The position numbers and the translations under genes were made by a program. Positions 8,520-17,722 of a stretch of DNA of 64,000 bases are shown here, one piece after another (positions within the stretch are counted from its first letter, which is position 1; every line of letters starts with the position of its first letter). This DNA is from Methylobacterium sp. NEAU K (lineage in GTDB: Bacteria > Pseudomonadota > Alphaproteobacteria > Rhizobiales > Beijerinckiaceae). The DNA is taken from assembly GCF_030700285.1 (NCBI RefSeq), contig NZ_JAUYZJ010000001.1:248001-312000 (forward strand), read 5' to 3'. Under the pieces are notes generated by a model. It saw only the letters and a program-made list of their open reading frames with translations. It did not search any database and was not told the origin of the DNA.

Positions 8520-9598
8520 CGGGGCCTCACGCCTCCATTCGCCCGCAGATCGACCGCCGCAGCCCGCGACGGCTCGCCGCCCGGCCTCGCCGCGAGGACG
8601 CCGCGGGGGCCCTCCGCCACCGGGAGGCGCGCGGTCTCCCGCAGGGTGGAGAGATCGATCACCGACACGTCGTCCGAGAACCAGTTCGCCACGTAGGCCC
8701 GGCTGCCCGCCACTGCGACGCCTTCGGGATAGGGGCCGACGGCCACGGTCGCGACGATCCCGAGCCCTGCCGCATCGATCACCGTGACGGCGGCCGCGTG
8801 CTGGTTTGTGACGAGGATCCGGGCGCCGTCCGCGGTGACGGCGACCCCATAGGGCATCCGGCCGGCGGCGACCGTGGCGCGGGCCCGCAGCGTGTCCGTG
8901 TCGATAACCGTCAGGTCACCGCTGCGCACGTTGGCGACGTAGAGCCGGGTCTCGTCCGGGTCGAGGGCCAGCGCGAACGGCGCGTCGCCAGTCGGGACCA
9001 CGGCGATCCGCGTCATCGTCCCGGTGTCGACGACACTCACCTGCCGGCTCTCGCGATCGGCGACGTAAAGCCGTCCGCGCCGGTCGAGGACGAGGTGGGC
9101 CGGCACGTGGCCGACCGCGACAGTGCCCTCCACGGCCCCGTCCACGCAGGAGACCCGCAGGATCCGGTCCCCCGACCAGTCGCCGACGAAGAGGCTCGCC
9201 CCGTCCGGGCTCGCCGCGAGGCCGAAGGCCTGGGCGGGGACCGGGACCCGGCGTGGCGGCTTGCCGGGTTCGATCACCGTCACCGCCCGTCCGTCCGGGT
9301 GCGTGAGGTAGAGCCGCCCGGCGCGGTCGGCCGCCGCCGTGATCGGCGCCTGGTCGACGGGGGTTCGATCCGCCACTTGCACGGCCTCGATCCGCGCGAG
9401 TTCGGCCCCCTTCTGGCTCACCACCCAGACCGGATCGGACAGGGCCGGGGTGGCGGCGAGCAGGAGGAGCAGCAGCGGCAGAATGTGCGAACCCTGTCGC
9501 CGTTCCGATGGAGCGGACACGGCTTCCAAATCCTCGTGCCGACGGGCACTTCGCCGAACCGGCTGCCTCTTCGACGACGAGCGCTCGCGCTGGATCAT
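8516..9598 (-). CDS. mxaE: MxaE position: YVTN-type beta-propeller exported protein
   Basis: 360 residues. After about 38 basic residues there is a hydrophobic signal/anchor (SHILPLLLLLLAATPALS), then about six beta-propeller repeats of the form GxxPxxxAxxxDGxxLYVAN-VxVIDxxT, for example DETRLYVANVRSGDLTVID. The protein is probably a periplasmic beta-propeller, a fold used for protein or cofactor binding. The symbol comes only from operon position (between mxaD and mxaH). The start at 9598 overlaps the mxaD stop as ATGA. The role is not established; assembly or electron-transfer assistance is inference. Confidence 0.7.
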   Translation of the reverse strand: MIQRERSSSKRQPVRRSARRHEDLEAVSAPSERRQGSHILPLLLLLLAATPALSDPVWVVSQKGAELARIEAVQVADRTPVDQAPITAAADRAGRLYLTHPDGRAVTVIEPGKPPRRVPVPAQAFGLAASPDGASLFVGDWSGDRILRVSCVDGAVEGTVAVGHVPAHLVLDRRGRLYVADRESRQVSVVDTGTMTRIAVVPTGDAPFALALDPDETRLYVANVRSGDLTVIDTDTLRARATVAAGRMPYGVAVTADGARILVTNQHAAAVTVIDAAGLGIVATVAVGPYPEGVAVAGSRAYVANWFSDDVSVIDLSTLRETARLPVAEGPRGVLAARPGGEPSRAAAVDLRANGGVRPR

Positions 9599-10131
9599 GG
9601 GGTCGCCCGGCCCTCGACGGTCGCCTTCAGCCCTTTGAGACCGTCCGCAAAGTAGCGGTTCATCGCCGTGCGCCCCGCCTCGTCGCTCAGGCCGTCCGGC
9701 GGCTCGTTGCCCGTATCTCCCCGGTAGAACCGGCCGATCCAGGACACCCTGGAGCCCGTCCCGTCCGGCGTGACGGTCAGCGTCGCGGAGTAGGACGAGA
9801 CCGGGAGCGCCTTCAGGTCCGGGTCCGACATCCGGTAGGAATAGGTCCGGCCGTCGCCCAGCCACTCGTCGAGGCCCTCGACGAGCGTGCCGCCGCCCTT
9901 CAGCGTCACCGTGCGGGTCGTGCCCTCGACATTGCCGCCGCTGGCCTCGGCCTTGGCCACGTCGGGATGCCAGCGGGCGATGCCGCCGAATTCGCCGGCC
10001 ACCTTCCAGACGGCCTCGGGAGGTGCCGGGATGGTGATCGACTGGTCGATCTTCTGAGGGGTCGGCCCGTGCGCGAGGGCGACGGTGGCGAGGCAGATCA
10101 GAGAGAGGCTGATGGGCAATCGCATGGTCAT
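9595..10131 (-). CDS. mxaD: MxaD, periplasmic SRPBCC-fold methanol oxidation protein
   Basis: 178-residue protein with a signal peptide (cleavage near ALAHGP), then an SRPBCC/polyketide-cyclase-like domain: ITIPAPPEAVWKVAGEFGGI, GTTRTVTLKGGG, and a C-terminal helix. MxaD has been reported to aid interaction of methanol dehydrogenase with cytochrome cL. It starts at 10131 with an ATGA overlap with mxaL and ends with an ATGA overlap with mxaE. Confidence 0.87.
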   Translation of the reverse strand: MTMRLPISLSLICLATVALAHGPTPQKIDQSITIPAPPEAVWKVAGEFGGIARWHPDVAKAEASGGNVEGTTRTVTLKGGGTLVEGLDEWLGDGRTYSYRMSDPDLKALPVSSYSATLTVTPDGTGSRVSWIGRFYRGDTGNEPPDGLSDEAGRTAMNRYFADGLKGLKATVEGRATP

Positions 10132-11150
10132 GTGCTGATCGGTCCTGCTCGTTGGACGTTGGGGCCGACGCGTCGATGGCGCCTTTGCAGCGGGCCGGCG
10201 AGGTAGGCGAGGAGCGTGAGGGCGAGGGCGGTCGCCCCGAGGGCGGGCCGCGGATCGAACTGGCCCGGCAGCGGGCGCGGCGTCGCGGCGGCCAGAAGCG
10301 GCCCGGCGAGGCCGCCCGGTCCGTCGAGATGGGCGTAGGCGAGCCCGGTCTCCGCGGCGAGGCGCTTCAGGTAGGGCTCACGCACCGAGGCGAGGTGCTC
10401 GGTGCCGGGGGCGGCGCGCGCCCCGAAGGGCGCGTTGCGTGGGTTGTAGCCCTCGCGGGATTCCGCGTCGGCGGGCGGCGGCCCGGAACGGTTCTCCTGC
10501 TGGACGTCCGTCTCGCTCAGGAAACCCGTCTCGCGGCCGCGGTCGTCGAAGCGCGGGATCGGCGAGAGGCCGTAGCCCCCCGTGCCCACGATCAGGCCGC
10601 GCACCGCCCCAGGCTTGCCGTCGAAGGTAGGGCCGCCCGAGGCCGGGAGCGGCGGCGTCTCCTGACCGTCCGAGACGAACAGGAGGTCCGCATCGATCTC
10701 CTGGGCCATGGCGACCGACCGGAACAGACCCGCCGCGATCCGGCTGTCGCCCTCCCAGGCCATGCGCGGATCGAGGGCCGCGAGGGCGCCGTCGAGGGGC
10801 GCGAAGTCGGCGCAGACCTCCACGGGCGTGAACAGCAGAAACGGCCTGCGGTCGGTGAACAGGCCAAGCGCCACCCGCGAGCCGCAGGGCAGGTCGGGCA
10901 GCAGCGCCCGAAGCGCTGCCTTCGCCGTCTCGATGCGGCTCGCCGGGCCGGCGGCGGCGGGGTAGTCGCGCACGCTCATGCTGCCGGTGATGTCCACGAC
11001 GGCGAGCACCGCCACGCCCGTGCGCGTGATCGACAGGGGTGGTGCGACGTGCGCCGCGAGGGCGAGGATGAGGGCACAGGCCAGCGCGCGGAACCGCCCA
11101 TCCCGCAGGTTGCGCGCCACGACGGGCAGGATGGACGGCCCCAGGTTCAC
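10128..11150 (-). CDS. mxaL: MxaL, vWA-domain protein needed for methanol dehydrogenase maturation
   Basis: 340 residues. An N-terminal hydrophobic segment (ALACALILALAAHVAPPL) precedes a von Willebrand A domain with MIDAS motif VVDITGSMS, LFVSDGQE-type core strands, and a hydrophobic C-terminal segment (ALGATALALTLLAYLAG). It is probably membrane-anchored with a periplasmic domain. MxaACKL are genetically linked to calcium insertion into methanol dehydrogenase. The start is GTG at 11150, overlapping the mxaK stop as GTGA; the longer open frame upstream is only a shadow of mxaK. Confidence 0.88.
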   Translation of the reverse strand: MNLGPSILPVVARNLRDGRFRALACALILALAAHVAPPLSITRTGVAVLAVVDITGSMSVRDYPAAAGPASRIETAKAALRALLPDLPCGSRVALGLFTDRRPFLLFTPVEVCADFAPLDGALAALDPRMAWEGDSRIAAGLFRSVAMAQEIDADLLFVSDGQETPPLPASGGPTFDGKPGAVRGLIVGTGGYGLSPIPRFDDRGRETGFLSETDVQQENRSGPPPADAESREGYNPRNAPFGARAAPGTEHLASVREPYLKRLAAETGLAYAHLDGPGGLAGPLLAAATPRPLPGQFDPRPALGATALALTLLAYLAGPLQRRHRRVGPNVQRAGPIST

Positions 11151-11779
11151 GGGCCGCCCCGCGGCTGGCCGGGGATATCGGTCCAGATCTTCTTCGGCTC
11201 GGCCCGCAGCTCGTCGCCGGACGCGCGGTCGAATTCCGGATAGTCGCGCACGAGGCGCGAGGCGACGTCGAGGTTGTACTTGGCGTCCCAGAAATCCGGC
11301 CGCGCCCGGAGCGCACGGCGGTAATCCTGGCGCGCCAGCGTCACCATGGGCGCGGCCCTGTCGAGGTCCCCCCGGCCGATCAGGGCGAAGGCCTGCCGCA
11401 TCCGGGAATTGCCGACGGCATAGCGGGCGCGGGCCGCTTCCGGTGCGGCACCCGCCCGGTCCAGGGCGTCGATCAAGGGTTCGGTCTCGCCGAGGCGATC
11501 GCGGGCGGCGAGGAAGCGGATCCGGGCCAAGAGCAAGGCCGTCCTGGCCTCGGGGGATACGGACACGTCGCGCCCGAATTCGAGGGCGGCGATCCGTCCG
11601 TCGTCGCGCCTGGCGGACCAGCCCGCGATCGCCAACGAGAGCGCGGTTCCGGTGAGCGCGAGGGGCAGGGCGACCAAGAGACCGGGGCGGAGGCGGCGCC
11701 ATGCGGCCGCGGCGCCATCGCGATGCAGGACCGCGAAACGCCGCCGCGCGCGGATGTCGCGGGCGGAGACCAGGCTCAT
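11147..11779 (-). CDS. mxaK: MxaK, TPR-like membrane-anchored maturation protein
   Basis: 210 residues with one N-terminal transmembrane segment (LLVALPLALTGTALSLAIAG) and an alpha-helical, TPR-like periplasmic part (QDYRRALRARPDFWDAKYNLDVA is typical). It lies between vWA genes mxaC and mxaL and overlaps both by 4 nt, an arrangement also seen in BatA-E type clusters. A role in calcium insertion or assembly comes from genetic studies of the operon in related strains. Confidence 0.85.
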   Translation of the reverse strand: MSLVSARDIRARRRFAVLHRDGAAAAWRRLRPGLLVALPLALTGTALSLAIAGWSARRDDGRIAALEFGRDVSVSPEARTALLLARIRFLAARDRLGETEPLIDALDRAGAAPEAARARYAVGNSRMRQAFALIGRGDLDRAAPMVTLARQDYRRALRARPDFWDAKYNLDVASRLVRDYPEFDRASGDELRAEPKKIWTDIPGQPRGGP

Positions 11780-12837
11780 GCGGCCTCCTCTCGTATCGGC
11801 CGTGATGCGGCCTCGGCGCCGTCCCGGCTCCGGTCGGCCGGTGGCGCGGAGGCGAAGTCGGCTTCGGCGAGCTTGGCGAGAGCGAGCACCGCGAGGCCCA
11901 GCGCGGCGAGCGCGTAGGCGAGCCCGGTCAGATCGCGCCAGGGACGCTCCTCGACGAAGGGGATCGGGTCGCGCTCCAGCGCCTCGATCTGTCGGACCGC
12001 TGCCGCGACCGCCTCGGCGCCCTCCGCCTCGAAGACCCGGTAGGGCACGCCGAGGCCGCGGAAGAACAGGTCGAGATGGCGCTCGGGCGCGGCCTGCGGC
12101 GTGTCCTCGCCGGCCGGCCGATCACCGATTCCGGGGGATCCCTTGGTCCGCAGGAACAGCCAGTACAGGTTGGGCCGGATCCGGCTGACCGCCGCGCGCA
12201 GCTGGTCCTGGATGCGCGGGTCGATCACCGCAGCCCCGTCGGAGACGAGGACGAGCGCCCGCGAGGCGCCGACATCGCTCCCGAACTGCGCCAGGGCCAT
12301 GCCGAGGCCGCGGCCGATATTGGTGTAGTCGAGGCCGGGCCGGTCGATCGCCGCGATCGCCGCGCGCACCGCTCCGTGCCGGTCGGTCATCGGCATCACC
12401 AGCATCGGCGCGGTGGAAAAGGCGGTGACCGCGAAGAGGTCGTGGGGGCGGGCGCCGACGAAGTCGCCGAGGATGCGCCGCGAGGCCGCCGCCTTCGATT
12501 CCTCCGCGCCGGAGGGCTGCCGCCCGGCGAAAGTCTCGTTCATGCTCCCGGACCGGTCGATCAGCAGGGAGACCTGCGCGCCGATCCCGATGCGGGTGAT
12601 CCGCGCCCCCGTGCGGTAGGGCCCGGAGAGCGCCGCGATCAGGCCGGCCAGGGCGAGGAAGCCGGCAAACCTGATCGTCCGGCCGATCGCGGTCGAGAGC
12701 GGGTCCGCAGGTGCGGCGGCGCTGGCGGGTACGCCCGCGCGGCGCTGTGCGGAGAGCATCAGCGGCAGGAGTGCCAGGGGCAGGAGCCACAGCATCCAGG
12801 GGGCAGTGGCACCGAGGCGGGCAGAGAGGTCGCTCAC
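11776..12837 (-). CDS. mxaC: MxaC, vWA-domain membrane protein
   Basis: 353 residues. It has two N-terminal membrane segments (WMLWLLPLALLPLML and FAGFLALAGLIAALSG), a vWA domain with MIDAS LLIDRSGSMNE, and a C-terminal membrane segment (LTGLAYALAALGLAVLAL). The layout is that of BatA/BatB-like proteins. It works with MxaA, K and L in methanol dehydrogenase maturation. The start at 12837 follows the mxaA stop by 4 nt; the end overlaps mxaK. Confidence 0.88.
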   Translation of the reverse strand: MSDLSARLGATAPWMLWLLPLALLPLMLSAQRRAGVPASAAAPADPLSTAIGRTIRFAGFLALAGLIAALSGPYRTGARITRIGIGAQVSLLIDRSGSMNETFAGRQPSGAEESKAAASRRILGDFVGARPHDLFAVTAFSTAPMLVMPMTDRHGAVRAAIAAIDRPGLDYTNIGRGLGMALAQFGSDVGASRALVLVSDGAAVIDPRIQDQLRAAVSRIRPNLYWLFLRTKGSPGIGDRPAGEDTPQAAPERHLDLFFRGLGVPYRVFEAEGAEAVAAAVRQIEALERDPIPFVEERPWRDLTGLAYALAALGLAVLALAKLAEADFASAPPADRSRDGAEAASRPIREEAA

Positions 12838-12841
12838 GGCC

Positions 12842-13768
12842 TCACGCCCTCCGTTCGGCGGCGGCGAGACGTGTCAGCACGGCCTCGGCCTCGGCGCGGG
12901 GCCACGTCGCGCGGGCCTCGGCGATACGGCCCCCGAAGAAGGCGAGGCGCGAGGCCTCGAAGAAGCGCCTGAGGCCGGCAGCCTGCTCTCGGAAGGCGGC
13001 GTGGCGGTCGAGGAAGGCGCCGAGATCCTCGGCCAGCACCCGCCGGCCGTCGGCTTGGTCGAGACCGCGGTGGAGCGCCAGCAGCGCCCCGCGGTAGGCT
13101 TGATCCGGATCCGGCGCCCGCTGCCGCCGCAGCGCTCGCAGGGCGGCGGCAAAGGGTCGGCCCCGACGCCGACGGAACGGCCCCCAGGCCCGGTCGTGCG
13201 CCGTCGCCAGCGCCGCCACGATGGCGAGGGCACCGAGACCTGCCGCGCCGGCGAAAAGCGGGCGGGACGCGATGCGCTCCCCGCGGCCGTCCGGGCGCAG
13301 GTACTCCGCCGGGTCCTCGCGCCGCTGGGGCTGCACTTCGCGCAGGGGCGAGACGCCGAGGCTCCAGCCCGGGACCTGGACGGTGGCGGTGCTCACGCCT
13401 CCGGCCGACGGGCTCGCCAGCGTCACGGCGAAGCCCGGCACCTCCAGGGTGCGCGCGTCGAGGGCGGCGTAGAACGCCTGATAGGTGAGGCGCAGGCGCA
13501 CGCGCCGGACCGCGCCCGAAGCGGTCTCGTCCAACGCGATCGTGCGCAGGTCGAGCCAGTAGGTCACCGGTCCCGGTTGAGGCAGCGAGGCGCGCTGCAG
13601 GCTGAAGCCGGGATCGGCCAGGATGTCGACCTGCGCCTCGACCAGATCCCCGAGGAATACGCCGAAGGGCCGGGGACTGCGCACCTCGACGGAGCGCAAC
13701 TGTGCGTCGGCGAGTCCGGCGGACAGGAATAGGAGCGCGAGCGACGGGGGGAGGGCGCGCGTGCGCAT
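12842..13768 (-). CDS. mxaA: MxaA, methanol dehydrogenase maturation protein
   Basis: 308 residues with a signal peptide (LALLFLSAGLADAQ), a beta-rich periplasmic domain (about 25-180), a transmembrane helix (LFAGAAGLGALAIVAALATA) and a cytoplasmic C-terminal helical domain. This matches MxaA, reported as needed for calcium incorporation. The ATG at 13768 was chosen because it starts the signal peptide and lies 2 nt after the mxaS stop; the much longer open frame is a shadow of mxaS and mxaR. Confidence 0.87.
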   Translation of the reverse strand: MRTRALPPSLALLFLSAGLADAQLRSVEVRSPRPFGVFLGDLVEAQVDILADPGFSLQRASLPQPGPVTYWLDLRTIALDETASGAVRRVRLRLTYQAFYAALDARTLEVPGFAVTLASPSAGGVSTATVQVPGWSLGVSPLREVQPQRREDPAEYLRPDGRGERIASRPLFAGAAGLGALAIVAALATAHDRAWGPFRRRRGRPFAAALRALRRQRAPDPDQAYRGALLALHRGLDQADGRRVLAEDLGAFLDRHAAFREQAAGLRRFFEASRLAFFGGRIAEARATWPRAEAEAVLTRLAAAERRA

Positions 13769-13770
13769 GG

Positions 13771-14625
13771 TCAGGTGGTCATCAGGTGGCGGGTGAGCGC
13801 CGGCGCGTCGAACCGGTCCGCGAGGCGGAAGGGGCGCCGGGCGAAGGGCGCGGCGGCGCGCTCCAGCGCCTCGACCCGGGCGCGCTCCCGCGCGATCCAG
13901 GACCGGCGCAGGCTCGGACGCAGGAAGACAACGCGGCGCCCGGCCCCTTCGAGGTCGTCGAGCTCGACCAGCCCGAAGGCGGGCAGATCCTCGGCCTCGG
14001 CCGGGTCGGCGAGCAGGATCGGGATGGTGTCGTGCGGCGCGAGCGCCGCGAAAACCCGGCCGATCAACGCGTCGGGCCAGCGAAAATCCGAGGCCACGAA
14101 CACGAGCTTCGGGCGGCCGGCGATCTGCCGCGCGGCATCGAGCATCCCGCCGGCGCTCCGTCCCGTGCAGGTCGCCCCCTCGACGCGCTCGGCAACGGCG
14201 AGCGCCGCCGACCGATGGCGGGTCGCGGGCAGGTACAGGTCGGCGCGCAGGGCCGAGTCGCAGCCGATCAGGCCGAAACCGTCGCCGACCCGCGTGGCCG
14301 AGACGGCCAGCGCCCGGCAAAGATCGCCTACGAGCCGCATCCGGCTCGCGGTGCCGCAAAAGCTCATCGAGGCGGAGAGGTCGACCAGGATCCAGATCTC
14401 GACGGCGGCGCGCGCCTCGAATCGGCGCACGTGCACGCCCTCGAACGGGTCGCGCAGCGTGGCGCGCACGTCGATGCGGCGCGCATCCGGCAGGCGCAGG
14501 AATGGGACCTGATCGCGGAAAGTGCCCGATCCGCCCGCGTCCCGTCCCCGGTGGATCCCGGCCCGGCTGCCGCGGGGCCGCCTGCGTGGCACGTAGATGA
14601 TCTCGGTCGTGCGCTCGTCGCTCAC
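13771..14625 (-). CDS. mxaS: MxaS, DUF58-family protein
   Basis: 284-residue cytoplasmic protein of the DUF58 family with a vWA-like MIDAS (ILVDLSASMSF) at about residue 105-115. DUF58 proteins commonly pair with MoxR AAA ATPases, as here: the GTG start at 14625 overlaps the mxaR stop as GTGA. Its proposed role is in the chaperone-like MoxR system that matures methanol dehydrogenase. Confidence 0.88.
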   Translation of the reverse strand: MSDERTTEIIYVPRRRPRGSRAGIHRGRDAGGSGTFRDQVPFLRLPDARRIDVRATLRDPFEGVHVRRFEARAAVEIWILVDLSASMSFCGTASRMRLVGDLCRALAVSATRVGDGFGLIGCDSALRADLYLPATRHRSAALAVAERVEGATCTGRSAGGMLDAARQIAGRPKLVFVASDFRWPDALIGRVFAALAPHDTIPILLADPAEAEDLPAFGLVELDDLEGAGRRVVFLRPSLRRSWIARERARVEALERAAAPFARRPFRLADRFDAPALTRHLMTT

Positions 14626-15653
14626 GGGGCCGGCACCGTCTCAAAGACTGCCCGGCAGAGCGCCGGCACGATTTCGTCGCGCCGCATCTCGTGCACGGGC
14701 TCCAGGAACACCCGGTGCGCCATGACCTCGGGGAAGACGGCCCGGACGTCCTCCGGCCCCAGCCAGTCGCGGCCCTCCAGCCAAGCCCGCACCCGGGCCG
14801 CGCGCACCAGAAACGCGACGCCGCGCGGCGAGGCACCGCCTTGCACGAGCGCTGCGGTGTCGAGGCCGGGGAGCCGGATTCCCGCCTCGGCGGGCCGCAC
14901 CAGCGCCTCCCAGAGGGCGACGACATAGGCCTCGATCGCCGGCTCGGCCCGGACCGCGTGCTGGATCATGCCGGCGATCCCGCCGATCCGGTGATGGTCG
15001 AGGACGCCCTCGGCGACCTCGGCGACGAGCCGATCGGTGTCGTGGAAGCGCGGATCGAACACGAGGGCCCGGCGCACGGTCGGATCCCGGGGGGCATCGA
15101 GCCCGATCTCCATGAGGAAGCGGTCGCGGGCGGCGGCCGGCAGCTCGAAGGTCTCCTCCCGCTCGACGCGGTTGCGGTCGGCGAAAACCTGGAGGTTCGG
15201 GAACGCGTAGGTCCGGCCGAAGGCCTGGACGCTGCGCTCGGCCATCAGGCGCAGGAGCAGGGCGTGGACCTGCGGGCGGGCCCGGTTGATCTCGTTGAAG
15301 AAGAAGACCGAGAGGTCCTCGGCCCGGGCCAGCACCGGGCCGGGATCGATCCGCGGGCGCCCGTCCGGACCGAGATCGGTGTGGTAGATCAGGTCGGTCG
15401 GCATCATGTCGACCGTGCCCTCGACGCGCTCGTAGCCGCCGCCCAGCGCCCGAGCCACGGCCCGCAGCAGCGTGGTCTTGCCGACGCCGACATCGCCTTC
15501 GAGCATCACGTGCCCCCGCGCGAAGACCGCGATCGTCACGAGGCGGATCGCACGCTCCTGGCCGACGATCGCCTTAGCGACCTCCGCCTCGAAGCGCGCG
15601 GCCGCGGCCCGCCAGTCGGTGAGCACCCTGTCGCCGGGACCGAGGTCGTTCAT
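14622..15653 (-). CDS. mxaR: MxaR (MoxR), AAA+ ATPase
   Basis: 343-residue MoxR-family AAA+ ATPase, the founding type of the family. Walker A is GDVGVGKTTLLRA, Walker B is LSVFFFNEINRARP, and the arginine/sensor region includes ASPRGVAFLVRAARVRA. It presumably acts as a cytoplasmic chaperone with MxaS and the vWA proteins. The start at 15653 is the first ATG giving the usual N-terminus; it follows mxaI by a 104-nt gap, the last sizeable gap in the operon before the tightly overlapped block. Confidence 0.93.
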   Translation of the reverse strand: MNDLGPGDRVLTDWRAAAARFEAEVAKAIVGQERAIRLVTIAVFARGHVMLEGDVGVGKTTLLRAVARALGGGYERVEGTVDMMPTDLIYHTDLGPDGRPRIDPGPVLARAEDLSVFFFNEINRARPQVHALLLRLMAERSVQAFGRTYAFPNLQVFADRNRVEREETFELPAAARDRFLMEIGLDAPRDPTVRRALVFDPRFHDTDRLVAEVAEGVLDHHRIGGIAGMIQHAVRAEPAIEAYVVALWEALVRPAEAGIRLPGLDTAALVQGGASPRGVAFLVRAARVRAWLEGRDWLGPEDVRAVFPEVMAHRVFLEPVHEMRRDEIVPALCRAVFETVPAP

Positions 15654-15757
15654 GTCATGGGGCCTCCACGCGGTGGCCGGGGCTCGTGGCCCGGAACGGA
15701 CGGAGACCGGATCCGGCACAGCTGCGCGGACCCGGCCCGGGTCTGAATTAAAAGAGT

Positions 15758-16048
15758 TCAGTTCGCCGAGATCTTGGCGACGTCGTACTCGAACTTGCTG
15801 GTCTTCTTCGCGTTCTCGATGCGCTTCCTGTTGCGCTCCTCCATCTGCTTGATGGACTCCGCCTGCTTGCTGACCTCCTTCGGGTCGTGCTTGGGATCGT
15901 ACTTCGAGCCGGCGACCTTCTCGGGGAAGCCGGGCTTGGGCTGCCAGCAATTGCCGGGTGCCTTGCAGGACTGCCCGTCATAGGCCAGCGCCGGCACCGC
16001 GAAGGTCGCTCCCGCGATCAGCATCGCTGCCGTGATCAATCCACGCAT
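15758..16048 (-). CDS. mxaI: Methanol dehydrogenase small (beta) subunit
   Basis: 96 residues: signal peptide (AAMLIAGATFAVPALA) and a mature chain starting YDGQSCKAPGNCWQPKPGFP with the paired cysteines and long charged helix (KQAESIKQMEERNRKRIENA) characteristic of MxaI. It wraps around MxaF in the periplasmic heterotetramer. Its presence distinguishes this operon from XoxF-only systems. It is flanked by mxaG (85-nt gap) and mxaR (104-nt gap). The reading frame is intact. Confidence 0.97.
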   Translation of the reverse strand: MRGLITAAMLIAGATFAVPALAYDGQSCKAPGNCWQPKPGFPEKVAGSKYDPKHDPKEVSKQAESIKQMEERNRKRIENAKKTSKFEYDVAKISAN

Positions 16049-16133
16049 CGTCGATTCCTCCGTCTCTTCTAGGCTCGGCCGATCGGGCCGTTTGCTCGCG
16101 CCGTCTCCGCGGGGCGCGACTTGCCGAGAACGC

Positions 16134-16721
16134 TCAGTCCAGAGGCTTGCACTGGCCGGGCTCGTCCTTGGCGAAGGTTTCGCCCTCCTGGAAGGGCTTG
16201 AAAGTCCTTTTCTGCTCGTCGTCGAGCCAAGCGGCATCTTTCGCCGGGCCGGTATAGAGATGGCGGATCCAGGCGATCACTTGCAGCATCTCGTCCGGAT
16301 TGAGGTCCTCGTTGTGCGGCCCCATCATCCCGTTTGCGCCGCCCCAGAGGGTCGCGAACAAACCGATATCCTCGGTATTGGCCGGGTAGGTCCAGTAATT
16401 GTCGTTCAGGCCGGGCCCGACCTTGCCCTCGCCGAGGTGACCGTGGCAGCCCGAGCACGAGGTCGAGAACAGGCTCTCGCCATTGCGCAGGCAGGACTTG
16501 TCGCCGCTGTAGATGTTCTTGCCGGTCTGGAAGAAGGTCTTGACTGCCGGGGTGTCCCGCCCCCCGGGCTTGCCCTCGGCCGTGTCCATCGCCTCGCCGG
16601 TGATGGTGTTGTGGAAGACGATGCCGGATCGTGAACCGGCCTGAGGCTGTGACAGCGCGGCGGTGGTGGTCGCAGCGGCGAGGAAGAGGAACGCAATGCC
16701 GAACGAACGAGTGGTGAGCAT
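16134..16721 (-). CDS. mxaG: Cytochrome cL (MxaG), electron acceptor of methanol dehydrogenase
   Basis: 195 residues with a signal peptide and a single class I heme c site, CSGCH in LFSTSCSGCHGHLGEGKVG. The distal Met is probably in ANGMMGPHNEDLN. It accepts electrons from methanol dehydrogenase PQQH2 in the periplasm and passes them to cytochrome cH. It lies between mxaJ (83-nt gap) and mxaI. The frame is intact. Confidence 0.95.
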   Translation of the reverse strand: MLTTRSFGIAFLFLAAATTTAALSQPQAGSRSGIVFHNTITGEAMDTAEGKPGGRDTPAVKTFFQTGKNIYSGDKSCLRNGESLFSTSCSGCHGHLGEGKVGPGLNDNYWTYPANTEDIGLFATLWGGANGMMGPHNEDLNPDEMLQVIAWIRHLYTGPAKDAAWLDDEQKRTFKPFQEGETFAKDEPGQCKPLD

Positions 16722-16804
16722 CTTCGACGGGGTTCTGAACGTTTAAATCGGCGGCCCGGTCGCACAAGGCTGGGCCGGGCGAGTGCGGCGGCGGAAGAGG
16801 GCCC

Positions 16805-17722
16805 TCAGTTCGAGGCGGCGACGGGTACCCCGTCCTGCTCGAGGATCGCCGCGATCGCGGGCCGCGCACCCTCGATCCCGGCATCCAGCGCCCTGCGCAG
16901 GATCTCGTCGTCCTTGCGCACGCCCATCGACTGATCGAAGAGTTGCGGCACCTTGCGGCCGTCGCTGCCGATCGTGTCGTCCGGCACCAGCGTCATGCGC
17001 AGGGGCACGGCCGAGTCCTTGACGTAGCGGGCCACGTCCGGGGCGAAGGCGACGCCCACGCCGGCCTTGTCGGTGGCGACCTCGCTGACGATGCGTGCCG
17101 GGTCGATCTGGGTGTATTGGTTGCGCGGCGAGCGGAAATTCACCAGCGAGTAGAGGTAGGCCATGTCCTCCTCGTACCGGCCGATGTCCTTGAGCATCGC
17201 CTCCCCGGGTGAGCCGAACGGCACCACCATGTGGTCGAGCCTCTTCAGGCGGGGGTCGGACCAGGACTTCACGTCGAGGTCCTTGTCGGCGCGGGTGATG
17301 AAGACGTAGCCGCTTCGATAGTAGGGCTTCGTGGTCAGCACCCGCGAGTCGTCGCTATCGAGGCCGACGACCACGTCGCAGATCCGCTTCTCCAGGCCGT
17401 CGCGCACGAGGTAGATCGCCGGCTTCGGGAGCCAGACGAAGACGGGCTTGCGCCCCATCGCCTCCGCCACCGCAACCGCCACCCGGTTCTCCAATCCGGA
17501 GCCGTCCCGCATCGAGAGCGGCGGCTGCTTCTCGGAGGCGCAGATGCGCAGGGTCGTAGGGTCGGCGGGCGGTGCCGCCGCAGGCTTGCCCCGATCCGAC
17601 TGAATGGCCTGCGCCTCCGATTCCTGACCCGGCGCCTGTCCGGCGGTCAGGACGGCCAGCGCCAGAACGGTTGCGACCGCGGCGGATCCGGAGGCGCGTG
17701 TGCGTGCGCGCGTGCGCGACAT
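16805..17722 (-). CDS. mxaJ: MxaJ, periplasmic solute-binding-like protein
   Basis: 305 residues: signal peptide, low-complexity linker, then a family-3 type substrate-binding fold (TLRICASEKQPPLSMRDG, CDVVVGLDSDDSRVLTTKPYYRSGYVF). MxaJ is required for active methanol dehydrogenase and may act as a chaperone for MxaF. The start is ATG at 17722, 153 nt downstream of the mxaF stop. In databases it is often called quinoprotein dehydrogenase-associated putative ABC substrate-binding protein. Confidence 0.93.
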   Translation of the reverse strand: MSRTRARTRASGSAAVATVLALAVLTAGQAPGQESEAQAIQSDRGKPAAAPPADPTTLRICASEKQPPLSMRDGSGLENRVAVAVAEAMGRKPVFVWLPKPAIYLVRDGLEKRICDVVVGLDSDDSRVLTTKPYYRSGYVFITRADKDLDVKSWSDPRLKRLDHMVVPFGSPGEAMLKDIGRYEEDMAYLYSLVNFRSPRNQYTQIDPARIVSEVATDKAGVGVAFAPDVARYVKDSAVPLRMTLVPDDTIGSDGRKVPQLFDQSMGVRKDDEILRRALDAGIEGARPAIAAILEQDGVPVAASN

